Positions 33,317 to 40,974 of a DNA stretch of 64,000 nt are shown in pieces. Numbering within the stretch: the first letter of the stretch is position 1; the number at the start of each line of letters is the position of its first letter. Made by a program: the position numbers and the translations under genes. The notes under the pieces are model-generated. The model had not been told where the DNA came from. It worked only from the letters and a program-made list of their open reading frames with translations, and made no database searches. The DNA lies in contig NZ_FOFR01000001.1 of the NCBI RefSeq assembly GCF_900110955.1, forward strand, positions 124,001 through 188,000. Direction: 5' to 3'. This DNA is from Lentzea xinjiangensis (GTDB lineage Bacteria; Actinomycetota; Actinomycetes; Mycobacteriales; Pseudonocardiaceae).

Positions 33317-33612
33317 GTCGCCCGATGAAGACTGCCGACCTGTGGGCTTCCGTTGATCAGATCCCGACAGCGGGACGTCGACTCACTGCCCGCTGCCCCC
33401 GCGCGCTTCCTCATGCGCAACGACGACGGCGGATTCCAGGTTCCCGCGACTCCCGAATTCCTGTGGACAACTCACCCGCCCACCGCTCAAGGCTACCCCG
33501 CCAACACCGCCAACCTGCGGAAACAGCCAGAGCACGCCCCATGATCGCCCCTGAATGCAACCCGTTCAGGTGACCGGTAGCGAACGATCACGAGGCGCTG
33601 CCGAAGCCGGGC
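33317..33612. other. Non-coding region before the sortase operon 3' end
   Basis: No convincing gene. A 63-codon plus-strand frame from TTG 33353 exists, without a ribosome site. A perfect DnaA box, TGTGGACAA, lies at 33462-33470, isolated from oriC by 16 kb. Confidence 0.5.
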
Positions 33613-33768
33613 TCACTCGGTGGTGACGTTGTTGAAGGGCAGCTTCGGCTCCGCCCACGGGAACACGACGAACATCAGCAGCGCGACGACGCCGGCCACC
33701 AGCACCACTGCCTCGATGATCCGCAGGAACAGCGGGCCCGGCAGGTGCCGCCAGATCCAGCCGTACAT
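33613..33768 (-). CDS. 51-residue membrane protein coupled to the sortase
   Basis: It starts MYGWIWRHLPGPLFLRIIEA, then one membrane helix (about 17-37: AVVLVAGVVALLMFVVFPW), then a short outside tail ending FNNVTTE. The ATG shares a base with the sortase stop (TGATG). Small proteins of this type are conserved next to pabA and class E sortase in Pseudonocardiales and Streptomyces as far as I recall. No function known; one helix with a PGP turn suggests a helper or regulator of the sortase. Confidence 0.75.
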   Translation of the reverse strand: MYGWIWRHLPGPLFLRIIEAVVLVAGVVALLMFVVFPWAEPKLPFNNVTTE

Positions 33769-35111
33769 CAGCCCTCCGTCATCTCCGGCGGCACGAAGTT
33801 GTCGGCCACCGGGTAGCTCTTGGTCTCGATGGCGTGCACGATCAGGCGCTGCTTGTCGGAGAAGCGCGGGTGGCACGTCGTCAGGGTGAGCAGGCGGGCC
33901 TGCTTCTCGGGCGGCACGGTGGCGTTGACCTGGTGCGGGATCGGGGCGATGACTTCGCCCTGGCTCGGGGCGACGATCTCCTGGCCCACCGTCTTGGCGT
34001 AGGCGTCGCCGAGGGTGGTGGAGAGCGGGGCCACGCCGGCGCAGGCCGGTTCCTTCGCCTTCGGGTTCGCGGCCCAGCCGGCCACCTCGTTGCGCATCGG
34101 GAGCACCCGGTAGACGAACCACTGGGTCTGCGTCTGCACGACGATGGCGTTGCAGGACTCGAGCAGGTCCAGGTCGTTGAACGGGGCGCCCTTGCCTACG
34201 CGGTGGCCCGCGATGGAGAAGTTGCCCGCCTCGCCCGGCTGCGCGGTGTCCTTGTAGTGGCCGGGGCCGATTTCCAGGTGCTTGTCGGTCGTTCCCTCGA
34301 CCACGGAGAACTTCCAGTCGTTGCCGAAGACCGGGATGTACATCTTCGCGAAGGCCTTGCCCTCGATCAGGTTCAGCTTCGACTGGCGGTTCGGGTCGGC
34401 GGGTGGGGGCGTGACGACGTTCGAGCTCCATTCGGAGTCGAGCGCGGCGGTGGCGTCCTCCTGCTTTTCCGCGGAGAGGAGGTCTGTCACGTAGACCTCG
34501 TAGACGACGAACAACAGCACGACGAGGCCCAACGTGATGAGGGCTTCGCCGATGCCGCGGACCGTCTTGTGCGCGACGCTGTCCGGAGGAGGAGCGGGCT
34601 TCTCCTCCTCGTCGTCGTAATAGTCGTCGTCGTAGTACTCGTCGTCGTAGTCGTCCTCGACGCGCGGGATCACCTCGGTGGGCGGGTCGACCGGGCGGGG
34701 ACGGGGTGGGCGCGGCGGCATTCCCCGCGGAGGCATCCCCTGGGGCTGCATCCCTGGATGCGGCATCGCGTGGGGAGGTGCTGGCCGGGGTGGCGTTCCG
34801 CGTGGTGGCGCGCCCAAGGGCAGCCCGGGGGGCGGCGTTCCGAGAGGCAGTCCCGGAGGTGGTGTTCCGAGCGGCAGGCCTGGAGGTGGCGTCGCCGGGG
34901 GCATGCCGCGCGCGGGGGTGCCCGGCGGCGGGGCCATCGGGCGGCGGGGCGGGGCCCCGGCCGGGGGCAGGCTGCCGGAGATCGCGTTGGTGAACTGGGT
35001 CGCTTCGGGTGGCGGCAACGGGCGTGCGGAAGGTGTGGCCCGCAGGTGCTGCAGGTCATCACGACGGGGTGCAGGGCGCCGTGGGGGCGGCTGCTGCGGT
35101 CCCGAGTTCAC
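33768..35111 (-). CDS. Class E sortase with long proline-rich cytoplasmic tail
   Basis: 447 residues from GTG 35111, with GGAGG 7 nt upstream. The N-terminal 150 residues are Pro/Gly/Arg-rich, with three copies of PPPGLPLGT (about 78-98). An acidic DDEYYDDDYYDDEEE stretch (about 157-170) and a membrane helix (about 187-207) follow. The sortase fold contains His303 (SIAGHRVGKGAPF), catalytic Cys413 (LTLTTCHPR) and Arg422 (KQRLIVHA), the class E triad. Such enzymes cut LAXTG-type sorting signals and link proteins to peptidoglycan. No substrate gene is adjacent. The charged tail is unusual and could bind a partner. Confidence 0.9.
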   Translation of the reverse strand: MNSGPQQPPPRRPAPRRDDLQHLRATPSARPLPPPEATQFTNAISGSLPPAGAPPRRPMAPPPGTPARGMPPATPPPGLPLGTPPPGLPLGTPPPGLPLGAPPRGTPPRPAPPHAMPHPGMQPQGMPPRGMPPRPPRPRPVDPPTEVIPRVEDDYDDEYYDDDYYDDEEEKPAPPPDSVAHKTVRGIGEALITLGLVVLLFVVYEVYVTDLLSAEKQEDATAALDSEWSSNVVTPPPADPNRQSKLNLIEGKAFAKMYIPVFGNDWKFSVVEGTTDKHLEIGPGHYKDTAQPGEAGNFSIAGHRVGKGAPFNDLDLLESCNAIVVQTQTQWFVYRVLPMRNEVAGWAANPKAKEPACAGVAPLSTTLGDAYAKTVGQEIVAPSQGEVIAPIPHQVNATVPPEKQARLLTLTTCHPRFSDKQRLIVHAIETKSYPVADNFVPPEMTEG

Positions 35112-35256
35112 CTGAGAACCTCCGCGCGGACTGTGAACTGAAAACAACTGCGTCTGCCAGGTGGTTCGCTCACCACCTTCGCTACGTTAACGTGTCTCCT
35201 GAGTAGTGCACGTAAACTCGCGTCACTCACGGATATCCACGTCAGGCGAGGACAGC

Positions 35257-35523
35257 ATGCCCAAGTCGAAGGTCCGGAAGAAGGCGGCTTACACCGCACC
35301 CACTGACCGGCGCACCCCGGTCAAGGTCAAGGCAGCGGGGCCGTCACACCCGGTCTACGTCGTTGTCATGCTCGGCTTCATGCTGCTGGGCCTCGCGTGG
35401 CTGGTCGTCAACTACCTCGCGGCCGAGAAGATCCCGTTCATGCTGGAGCTGGGCGCGTGGAACTTCGCCATCGGCTTCGCGCTGATGATCATCGGTCTGC
35501 TGATGACGATGCGCTGGCGCTAG
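35257..35523 (+). CDS. crgA: CrgA, divisome/septation membrane protein
   Basis: 88 residues. A basic N-terminus (MPKSKVRKKAAYTAP) precedes two membrane helices (about 31-53 and 66-85) joined by a short outside loop (LAAEKIPFMLELGAW). The ending MIIGLLMTMRWR is characteristic. CrgA binds FtsZ, FtsQ, FtsI and CwsA in mycobacteria and controls septum formation; in Streptomyces it limits division in aerial hyphae. It is divergent from the sortase operon and followed by a strong terminator. Confidence 0.93.
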   Translation: MPKSKVRKKAAYTAPTDRRTPVKVKAAGPSHPVYVVVMLGFMLLGLAWLVVNYLAAEKIPFMLELGAWNFAIGFALMIIGLLMTMRWR

Positions 35524-35557
35524 TCACGCGCCAGATTCGGCAGGTCACAGGTCGTGA

Positions 35558-35590
35558 GGCCGGCCCGGACGTCACACGTCCGGGCCGGCC
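35558..35590 (+). terminator. Terminator after crgA
   Basis: A perfect 15-bp stem, GGCCGGCCCGGACGT with its complement, a 3-nt loop and a following TTTGTTC. It lies 34 bp past the crgA stop. Confidence 0.85.
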
Positions 35591-35659
35591 TTTGTTCGTG
35601 CCGCGTTCACCGGGTTCATCCCAGCGTCACGGAAGCACACGGCTGTAAGTCATCCCCAT

Positions 35660-35681
35660 TGGGGACAAGTCCTGTGGACAA
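35660..35681. other. Pair of DnaA-box-like sequences upstream of the PH-domain gene
   Basis: TGGGGACAA (35660-35668) and a perfect TGTGGACAA (35673-35681) lie in the same orientation, 13 bp apart. They sit in the promoter region of the following gene, 14 kb from oriC. Confidence 0.45.
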
Positions 35682-35765
35682 CTTTGCACCAAAATGCACA
35701 AGCGCCGGTTCTCCCTCATCCGGACCCGTTCGATCGTCCGCATTTCATGAGGGACACTCGACGGT

Positions 35766-36161
35766 GTGACTCGCACCTGGTCCACCCCGCCCGCGCTCGT
35801 CGCCGTCGCGTGGGTGCTCGCCCTCATGCTCGCCGTCGCGACGATCCTCGCTGACGACAACGCGGGCCGTCTCCTCGTCGGACTGGCAGCGCTGCTGGTC
35901 ACGTACCTCGCGGCGTTCGCGACGATCGCGCGGCCGAGGCTCACCGCGGACGTCGACGGGCTCGCCGTGCGCGGGTTCGCGAGCACGACGCTCCTGCCGT
36001 GGCACGAGGTCAAGGTCAAGTTGCAGACCTCGCGCCGGCTCGGCAGGGAGCAGCAGACGTTGGAGCTCGACGCCGACGACCGTCTCGTGGTGCTCACGAA
36101 ACTGGACCTCGGCGCCGATCCCGAAGAGGTCGCCGGCGTCCTGCACTCGTTGCGCCCTTAA
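35766..36161 (+). CDS. Membrane protein with bacterial PH-like domain
   Basis: 131 residues from GTG 35766. Two membrane helices (about 10-28 and 34-52) precede a small beta-rich domain, LTADVDGLAVRGFASTTLLPWHEVKVKL, of the bPH (Cfp6/Rv0010c-like) type. The conserved PWHEV motif is present. Position between crgA and the rhomboid/ppiA pair matches Rv0010c of M. tuberculosis. Function unknown. Its TAA overlaps the convergent rhomboid stop. Confidence 0.8.
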   Translation: MTRTWSTPPALVAVAWVLALMLAVATILADDNAGRLLVGLAALLVTYLAAFATIARPRLTADVDGLAVRGFASTTLLPWHEVKVKLQTSRRLGREQQTLELDADDRLVVLTKLDLGADPEEVAGVLHSLRP

Positions 36162-37081
36162 TTCGGGCGGCAGGTCCGCGCGATCTCGAGAATGACCTCC
36201 GCGTCCGTGTCGAGCGCGCCGGCGCGCAGGGCGAACATGCCGCCGAGCAGCACCACCGCGGCGACCATCGCGGCGATTTGGTAGAGGTTGCGGTTCTTCT
36301 GCGGTGCCCTGACCATCGCGAGTGCCAGCAGGCCGCCGATGACGAACCCGCCGAGGTGCCCGAGCAGCGAGGCGTTGGTGAAGAGGTTCGACACCAGGTT
36401 GATCGCGACGACCACGACGATCGTCGAGATGTCCCGCCGCTTGCGCTTCCACACGATGAGCAGCGCGCCCATCAAGCCGAAGACCGCGCCGGACGCGCCG
36501 GCGAGCTCCTGGCAGACGGTGCCGAAGTAGAACGCCGCCGCGCTGCCGCCGAGCAGCGACAGGAAGTACACGGCGCTGAACCGGAGCTTGCCCAGCTCCT
36601 GTTCGACGTGCTGTCCCACGACGTAGAGCACGGCCATGTTGAGCGCCAGGTGGATCAGGCCGAAGTGCATGAATCCCGACGTGAGGATCCGCCACCACTC
36701 ACCCTGCGCGGTGAGTTCGGGGATCATCGAGGTCGCGGTGAACAGGCCCGACCTGTCGTTGTTCATGGGGCTGCCGGACTGGAACACCGTCACGACGTAG
36801 GCCAGGACGTTGAGCGCGATCAGCACCGGTGTGATGATCGCGCGGCCGTTCGACACCTCCGCGCCCACGAGCGTGCGGGCGCGGCGGACCGACCGCTGTC
36901 CCTCGTTCACGCAGTCGACGCACTGCATGCCGACCGCGGCGTCGCGCAGGCAGTCCGGGCACGCCGGACGCTCGCACCTGGTGCAGCGCAGCCGGGTGGG
37001 CCGATCGGAATGACGTGCGCAGACCGGGGTCTCCGGCTGCGCTCCGACCGGCCCGTCCGGTGGCACGAGTGCGTCGCTCAC
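36158..37081 (-). CDS. Rhomboid-family intramembrane serine protease with N-terminal zinc finger
   Basis: 307 residues. A B-box-like zinc finger lies at about 22-58, with CARHSDRPTRLRCTRCERPACPDC and CVDC supplying many Cys/His. Six to seven membrane helices follow. Rhomboid landmarks are WWRILTSGFMHFGLIHLALNM, the nucleophile Ser in AGASGAVFGLMGALL, and the catalytic His in SLLGHLGGFVIGG. It cleaves transmembrane substrates inside the membrane; those substrates are unknown. Zinc finger-rhomboid fusions are common in actinobacteria. Its start overlaps the ppiA stop (ATGA), so both are co-expressed. Confidence 0.9.
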   Translation of the reverse strand: MSDALVPPDGPVGAQPETPVCARHSDRPTRLRCTRCERPACPDCLRDAAVGMQCVDCVNEGQRSVRRARTLVGAEVSNGRAIITPVLIALNVLAYVVTVFQSGSPMNNDRSGLFTATSMIPELTAQGEWWRILTSGFMHFGLIHLALNMAVLYVVGQHVEQELGKLRFSAVYFLSLLGGSAAAFYFGTVCQELAGASGAVFGLMGALLIVWKRKRRDISTIVVVVAINLVSNLFTNASLLGHLGGFVIGGLLALAMVRAPQKNRNLYQIAAMVAAVVLLGGMFALRAGALDTDAEVILEIARTCRPN

Positions 37082-37629
37082 GCGCGTTCGATCGTGATCC
37101 GCTCGATCTTGATGTCGTTCACGGGGCGGTCGCCCGCACCGGTCTTGGTGTTGCCGATCGCGTCGACGACGTCGCGCGACTCCTGGTCGGCGACCTCACC
37201 GAAGATCGTGTGCTTGAAGTTCAGCCACGTCGTCGGCGCCACGGTGATGAAGAACTGCGAGCCGTTGGTGTTGGGGCCGGCGTTCGCCATCGCGAGGATG
37301 TAGGGGCGGTTGAACTGCAGGTCGGAGGTGAACTCGTCCTGGAAGCGGTAGCCGGGGCCGCCGCGGCCGGTGCCCGTCGGGTCACCGGTCTGGAGCATGA
37401 AGCCCGCGATGACGCGGTGGAACAGGGTGCCGTCGTAGAACGGGCCCGAGTTCGTGCCGCGCGCGTTCGCCTCGGTGTAGTTCGCGGTGCCCTCGGCGAG
37501 CCCGACGAAGTTCGCCACCGTCTTGGGGGCGTGGTCGGGGAACAGGTTGAGCCGGATGTCGCCCTGCGTGGTGTGCAGGGTCGCCGTCACCTTGGTCCCG
37601 ACAAAGGATTCGTTGCTGTCAGCCACCAC
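37078..37629 (-). CDS. ppiA: PpiA, cyclophilin-type peptidyl-prolyl isomerase
   Basis: 183 residues from tandem GTG codons (37629 or 37626). The cyclophilin fold covers about 14-180, with YDGTLFHRVIAGFMLQTGDPTGTGRGGPGYRF (the catalytic Arg in FHRV), MANAGPNTNGSQFFIT, and WLNFKHTIFGEV. No signal peptide, so it acts in the cytoplasm on prolyl bonds during folding. It sits beside crgA and the cwsA-like gene exactly as Rv0009 does in M. tuberculosis, and is translationally coupled to the rhomboid gene. Confidence 0.94.
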   Translation of the reverse strand: MVADSNESFVGTKVTATLHTTQGDIRLNLFPDHAPKTVANFVGLAEGTANYTEANARGTNSGPFYDGTLFHRVIAGFMLQTGDPTGTGRGGPGYRFQDEFTSDLQFNRPYILAMANAGPNTNGSQFFITVAPTTWLNFKHTIFGEVADQESRDVVDAIGNTKTGAGDRPVNDIKIERITIERA

Positions 37630-37721
37630 TCCATCGTGCCATCCACGGGCGGGGATGTTCAGGAAGGGGCGCGATGGGGTACTTCCAGCACATAACCGGA
37701 CGACAACGTGTGGAGCACAGA

Positions 37722-38297
37722 ATGGACGAGGTGGACGTCATGACCCGTGCCGGCGAGTCCGTGGGCAAGGCTGTCGGCACCGGTCTGAAGGCCGCGCGCC
37801 AGGGTGTCGTTCGCGCTGGTCACGTCGCTGAGGTGAAGCTCGCGGAGCGTGGGATCACGGCTGACCAGGTGCGTGGCACCCTCGTCGAGCGGGCCGACAC
37901 GCTCATGGGCAAGGCAGAGGACTGGGAGAAGCAGACGCGCCGCTCCCGCAAGCGCCTCGCCAAGAAGAGCGCGAAGACGCGCGCTGAGCTCGTGAGCAGG
38001 GCCGAAGAAGTGCGCAAGGAAGTTCGCAAGGCCGCCAAGCAGGCCCGCAAGGACGCGAAGTCGCGTGCGAAGGACCTCCGCAAGGCCGCGGCGAACCTCG
38101 GCGCGGACGCGCCGAAGGCCCGCAAGTGGCCGTGGGTCGTGGGGCTCCTGGTCGCGGCCGCGGTGGCCGGGTACGTCGCGCTGACGCGCAAGCCGGAAGA
38201 GGTTCACCTGCACGAGGAGAACGAGGAGGCGCAGGCACCGTTGCCCGAGCCCGTTCTCAACGGGCAGGCGCCCTCCCAGAAGGAGCCGGCGAAGTAA
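37722..38297 (+). CDS. CwsA-like coiled-coil, single-pass membrane protein
   Basis: 191 residues from ATG 37722 with GGAG 6 nt upstream. A long Lys/Arg/Ala/Glu helix (about 60-140: KQTRRSRKRLAKKSAKTRAEL and continuations) looks like a coiled coil. A membrane helix (about 147-164) and a short acidic, His-containing, Pro-rich tail follow. Size, topology and place beside ppiA correspond to CwsA (Rv0008c), which binds CrgA and Wag31 and affects wall growth and shape. Sequence similarity to CwsA is weak by eye, so equivalence rests on position and architecture. Confidence 0.65.
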   Translation: MDEVDVMTRAGESVGKAVGTGLKAARQGVVRAGHVAEVKLAERGITADQVRGTLVERADTLMGKAEDWEKQTRRSRKRLAKKSAKTRAELVSRAEEVRKEVRKAAKQARKDAKSRAKDLRKAAANLGADAPKARKWPWVVGLLVAAAVAGYVALTRKPEEVHLHEENEEAQAPLPEPVLNGQAPSQKEPAK

Positions 38298-38311
38298 CTC
38301 GCACGAACGCG

Positions 38312-38347
38312 GAACGGGTGGTCTCCCACGTGGGAGACCACCCGTTC
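38312..38347. terminator. 36-bp perfect palindrome, bidirectional terminator
   Basis: An uninterrupted 18-bp arm (GAACGGGTGGTCTCCCAC) is followed directly by its complement, with no unpaired loop. It sits between the cwsA-like gene and the convergent lipoprotein gene. There is little T-run, so it may work as an intrinsic terminator without a U-tract. Confidence 0.7.
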
Positions 38348-38355
38348 GCGCGTCT

Positions 38356-38889
38356 TCAGAGCTTCAGGCCCTTGACCGCTTCCTCGGCGATCCGGCGGGC
38401 TTTGATCGACTGCTTCTGGTTGCTCGTCACGACCACGGCCGCGTCGGCTTTCGAGACGGCGTAGACGACACCGGTGCCGCTGCTGACGTACCCTCCGGCC
38501 CACCCGGTGGGCGCGGTCGCGGGCTGCGAACCGTCCGGCGCCGCCTCGTTCACGATCAGCTTGGCGATCCGCTCGTCGCCGACGTAGACGCGCACGGTCA
38601 GCTGGATCTCCGTCGCCGTGGCGTAGAAGAAGCAGGCCGGGTGGGGCTTGTCCGTTGACAGTTTCACTTTGGGCACGCGCTGCCCGTTCGCCTCGGCGAC
38701 GAAGCTCGTCGCGAGGTAGGGGCAGGTGCCGTCGCTCGCGGGCTGGGGCGCGGGCGGCACTGTCGGAGTCGCGCTGGTCGTGGTGGTGGCCTGCTGGACC
38801 TGGGTCGTGGGCACCGGCACGTTCTGGGCGACATCGGTGCCGCACGCGGCGAGTAAGCCGAGCAGGGGCAGCAACAGTGCTCGTTTCAT
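38356..38889 (-). CDS. Secreted lipoprotein, DUF2020-like
   Basis: 177 residues. The signal sequence MKRALLLPLLGLLAACGTD carries a lipobox with Cys16 as the lipid-modified residue. A Thr/Pro-rich linker (about 22-50) leads to a domain with a likely disulphide (CPYL and ACFFY cysteines), then VYAVSKADAAVVVTSNQKQSIKARRIAEEAVKGL. The last part resembles actinobacterial DUF2020 proteins, a name given from memory. It is anchored on the outer face of the membrane. Function unknown. It converges with the cwsA-like gene and is divergent from DoxX. Confidence 0.7.
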   Translation of the reverse strand: MKRALLLPLLGLLAACGTDVAQNVPVPTTQVQQATTTTSATPTVPPAPQPASDGTCPYLATSFVAEANGQRVPKVKLSTDKPHPACFFYATATEIQLTVRVYVGDERIAKLIVNEAAPDGSQPATAPTGWAGGYVSSGTGVVYAVSKADAAVVVTSNQKQSIKARRIAEEAVKGLKL

Positions 38890-38998
38890 AGGGGCAACAG
38901 TCAACCAGATACCAGGAGCGGCTCGAGCGGGACACTCTAGATTGGTCCATACCTTTTGTGCCCTGACCTCTGCCCCGAGCCCTGGAAGGACCCTGACC

Positions 38999-39394
38999 AT
39001 GGAGTTCCTGGAGCAACGACGAGAGCACGCCCTGGCGCTCTTCCGCATCGTCATCGGACTGTTCTTCGTGATCCACGGTGTGCAGAAGGTCTCGAAGGGA
39101 ATCGACCTGCTGGCCTGGCCGGCGGGCCCGGCGGCCCTCATCGAGCTGATCGGCGGCGGTCTCGTCCTCATCGGGCTGTGGACGCGGTGGGCGGCGCTGA
39201 TCGCGTCCGGCGCGATGGCCTACGCCTACTTCGTCGTGCACCAGCCGAAGGGACTGCTGCCGATCGAGAACGGTGGCGAGTTGGCGGCCGTCTACTCGTG
39301 GGCGTTCCTGCTGCTGGCGTTCACCGGCGCCGGCGCCTGGAGCATCGACCACCTCCGCCGCAAGTCGTCGAAGAAGTCACTCGCCGGCGCCTGA
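38999..39394 (+). CDS. DoxX-family membrane protein
   Basis: 131 residues with four membrane helices. The first helix is ALALFRIVIGLFFVIHGVQKV, with the HGxQK motif typical of DoxX. The core IELIGGGLVLIGLWTRWAALIASG and AYFVVHQPKGLLPIENGGELAAVYSW follow, with the Pro-rich and GGE motifs of the family. DoxX-like proteins sit in membrane redox complexes; MRC complex DoxX in mycobacteria links SodA and SseA. No such partners are here. A terminator follows. Confidence 0.85.
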   Translation: MEFLEQRREHALALFRIVIGLFFVIHGVQKVSKGIDLLAWPAGPAALIELIGGGLVLIGLWTRWAALIASGAMAYAYFVVHQPKGLLPIENGGELAAVYSWAFLLLAFTGAGAWSIDHLRRKSSKKSLAGA

Positions 39395-39409
39395 GGTGGC
39401 CCGCGAACG

Positions 39410-39451
39410 CACTGAAGCCCTGTTCGCTGCGGCGCGAACAGGGCTTCAGTG
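39410..39451. terminator. 18-bp stem hairpin between doxX and tRNA-Ala
   Basis: CACTGAAGCCCTGTTCGC pairs perfectly across a 6-nt loop. It lies 15 bp after the doxX stop and 8 bp beyond the tRNA-Ala 3' end on the other strand, so it likely serves both. Confidence 0.75.
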
Positions 39452-39459
39452 GGAGCGGA

Positions 39460-39532
39460 TGGAGACGAGGGGAATCGAACCCCTAACCCCCGCCTTGCAA
39501 AGGCGGTGCTCTGCCAATTGAGCTACGTCCCC
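39460..39532 (-). tRNA. alaT: tRNA-Ala (anticodon TGC)
   Basis: 73 nt. Acceptor GGGGACG/CGTCTCC includes the G3-U70 wobble pair that marks alanine. Anticodon loop TTTGCAA gives TGC. T-loop GGTTCGATTCC, discriminator A, no encoded CCA. Lies near tRNA-Ile after DUF3566, as in M. tuberculosis. Confidence 0.96.
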
Positions 39533-39562
39533 AAGATCCGGGGCGGCAGGCCGCCCGCGAAA

Positions 39563-39685
39563 TCAGTCGGTGGGAGCGGTGGCCTCGCGCCACAGGTCCG
39601 CGTCGGCCTTGGCCGAACGGCTGCGCTTGACGAAGAACAGAACCGCACCGGCAACGGCAACAAGTGCGATGATCTTCTTAGCCAC
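39563..39685 (-). CDS. DLW-39 family small membrane protein
   Basis: 40 residues from GTG 39685, with GGGAGG 7 nt upstream. The sequence starts VAKKIIALVAVAGAVLFFVK (one membrane helix) and continues with a basic stretch and ADADLWREATAPTD. The DLW motif near residue 30 names the family. It lies between the two tRNA genes on the same strand. Function unknown; it is conserved in this spot in many Actinobacteria, so it is probably not an artefact. Confidence 0.85.
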   Translation of the reverse strand: MAKKIIALVAVAGAVLFFVKRSRSAKADADLWREATAPTD

Positions 39686-39751
39686 TTCGAATCCTCCCAA
39701 GTCTGCTGACGCACGACCCCACTACGCTACAGGATTCCGAGCGATCATGAT

Positions 39752-39802
39752 GGGGGTCCGGGGGCTCGCCCCCGGCAGGGGGTCTGGGGGCTTGGCCCCC
39801 AG
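39752..39802. repeat. Two G/C-rich hairpins with 26-bp period
   Basis: CCGGGGGC/GCCCCCGG (39758-39775) and CTGGGGGC/GCCCCCAG (39784-39802) share a GGGGGTC lead with a 26-bp offset. Elements of this kind are scattered between genes in many actinobacterial genomes. This one lies between tRNA-Ile and DLW-39 and could terminate tRNA-Ile transcription. Confidence 0.7.
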
Positions 39803-39867
39803 AAGAAAAGACGATGATTCGGGAAAGGTCGACGCTTTCCGTCGACACAGAAAGCCACCGAATCGAG

Positions 39868-39941
39868 TGGGCCTAGGAGGACTTGAACCTCCGACCTCTT
39901 CATTATCAGTGAAGCGCTCTAACCGCCTGAGCTATAGGCCC
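39868..39941 (-). tRNA. ileT: tRNA-Ile (anticodon GAT)
   Basis: 74 nt. Acceptor GGGCCTA/TAGGCCC, D-loop with AGGCGGTTAG, anticodon loop CTGATAA giving GAT, T-loop GGTTCAAGTCC, discriminator A. Follows DUF3566 downstream of gyrA, the standard actinobacterial place. Confidence 0.96.
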
Positions 39942-40015
39942 TCGATCGTGTTACCCCCCTGGGGGGCGACGAGGAGAACCTTACAGGATCGTCCTCGCCG
40001 CTCCCAAATCGGGGG

Positions 40016-40939
40016 TCACTCCCGCTCGGAGAGCGTCAACTCCAAGCCGCCGGCCAGATCCGCGGACACGTTGTAGACGAATGCGCCGACGGTCGCGAGG
40101 GCCGTGAACAGCACGATGTTGACGGCGCCGATGATCGCCGAGACACCGAAGACGCGGCCGGCGCTGATCAGCGGTTCGCCCGGCTCGTTGGCCTGGAGCA
40201 GGTCGTTCGCCGTGCTGTTGATCTTGTCCCAGACGCCCATGCCGTGCAGCACACCGTAGAGCACGCCGACCGCCACGAGCCAGACGAAGAACAGCGCGAC
40301 GCCCAGCACCAGGGCGAGCTTGAGCACCGACCACGGGTCGACGCGCTTCACCTGCAGTGAGGCGCGGCGCGGGCCACGGCCGGGGCGGCGGGCCGACGGC
40401 CCGGCCGCGGCGGGACGGGCTCCCCCGTTGCCGAGGTTCACCGAGGTGCGGCTGCTGCCCAGGCCCACCGGTACCGCCGCGCCCGCGACCACGGGCTTCT
40501 GCACCTTGACGGTGTCCGGGTCGGTCGACGGGAACGCCGGAGCCGCCGAGTCCGACGACGGCACGGGCGGTGCGCCCGGTGCCACGTACGCCTCGGTCGA
40601 GTCGTGGTGGGAGGACTCCGTGTCGCTCGTCACGCGCTGCCAGGGCGGCGGCGTGGAGACGACGACCGGTTCGTCGCCGGCGTGCGCCGCCGTCTCGGGC
40701 TTGTCGCTCGAGGCGGTGGTGTCACCGGCCGGGGTCTCGGCGGACTTGGTGGCCTCGGCCGCCTTCTCCGCCGCCACCGGCTTTGTCCTGTCCTGCGCGG
40801 TTCCACCCGAGGAACCGGAGGCCGCGGGAACGGCCTTCTCCGCCTTCTCCGGGTTCTGCGCGGAACCCTGCGGAGTCGGCTTGGTGATGACCGCGGTCTT
40901 GTCCGCGTCCCGGCCTTCGCGGTTCTCGGGTGGAGTCAC
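40016..40939 (-). CDS. DUF3566 transmembrane protein
   Basis: 307 residues. A long disordered N-terminus rich in Ala, Pro, Glu, Thr and Ser (about 1-185) ends with the basic [25 protein letters not shown] entry to the DUF3566 domain. Two membrane helices (about 208-230 and 260-285) enclose a loop with [14 protein letters not shown]. It is the Rv0007 counterpart and lies 35 bp after gyrA on the same strand. A link to cell shape or envelope has been proposed for relatives, but the function is not known. The tail length varies widely in the family. Confidence 0.88.
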   Translation of the reverse strand: MTPPENREGRDADKTAVITKPTPQGSAQNPEKAEKAVPAASGSSGGTAQDRTKPVAAEKAAEATKSAETPAGDTTASSDKPETAAHAGDEPVVVSTPPPWQRVTSDTESSHHDSTEAYVAPGAPPVPSSDSAAPAFPSTDPDTVKVQKPVVAGAAVPVGLGSSRTSVNLGNGGARPAAAGPSARRPGRGPRRASLQVKRVDPWSVLKLALVLGVALFFVWLVAVGVLYGVLHGMGVWDKINSTANDLLQANEPGEPLISAGRVFGVSAIIGAVNIVLFTALATVGAFVYNVSADLAGGLELTLSERE

Positions 40940-40974
40940 GAGCTGTCCTTAACCTCTCGCTAGCAAGTTCCGAC

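Noticed and set aside
32593-33420. A 275-codon minus-strand frame and several plus-strand frames across the repeat block
   Set aside because: Several frames are open at once, the translations are Gly/Pro/Arg/Thr repeats, and a 14-bp unit breaks any frame. It looks like non-coding repeat DNA.
33353-33544. Possible 63-residue protein after the repeat block
   Set aside because: It needs a TTG start without a ribosome site, and its sequence shows no domain or clear codon pattern.
38322-38337. CACGTG core within the palindrome at 38312 resembled a parS centre
   Set aside because: Flanks are TCTCC and GGAGA rather than GTTTC and GAAAC; it is better explained as a terminator.
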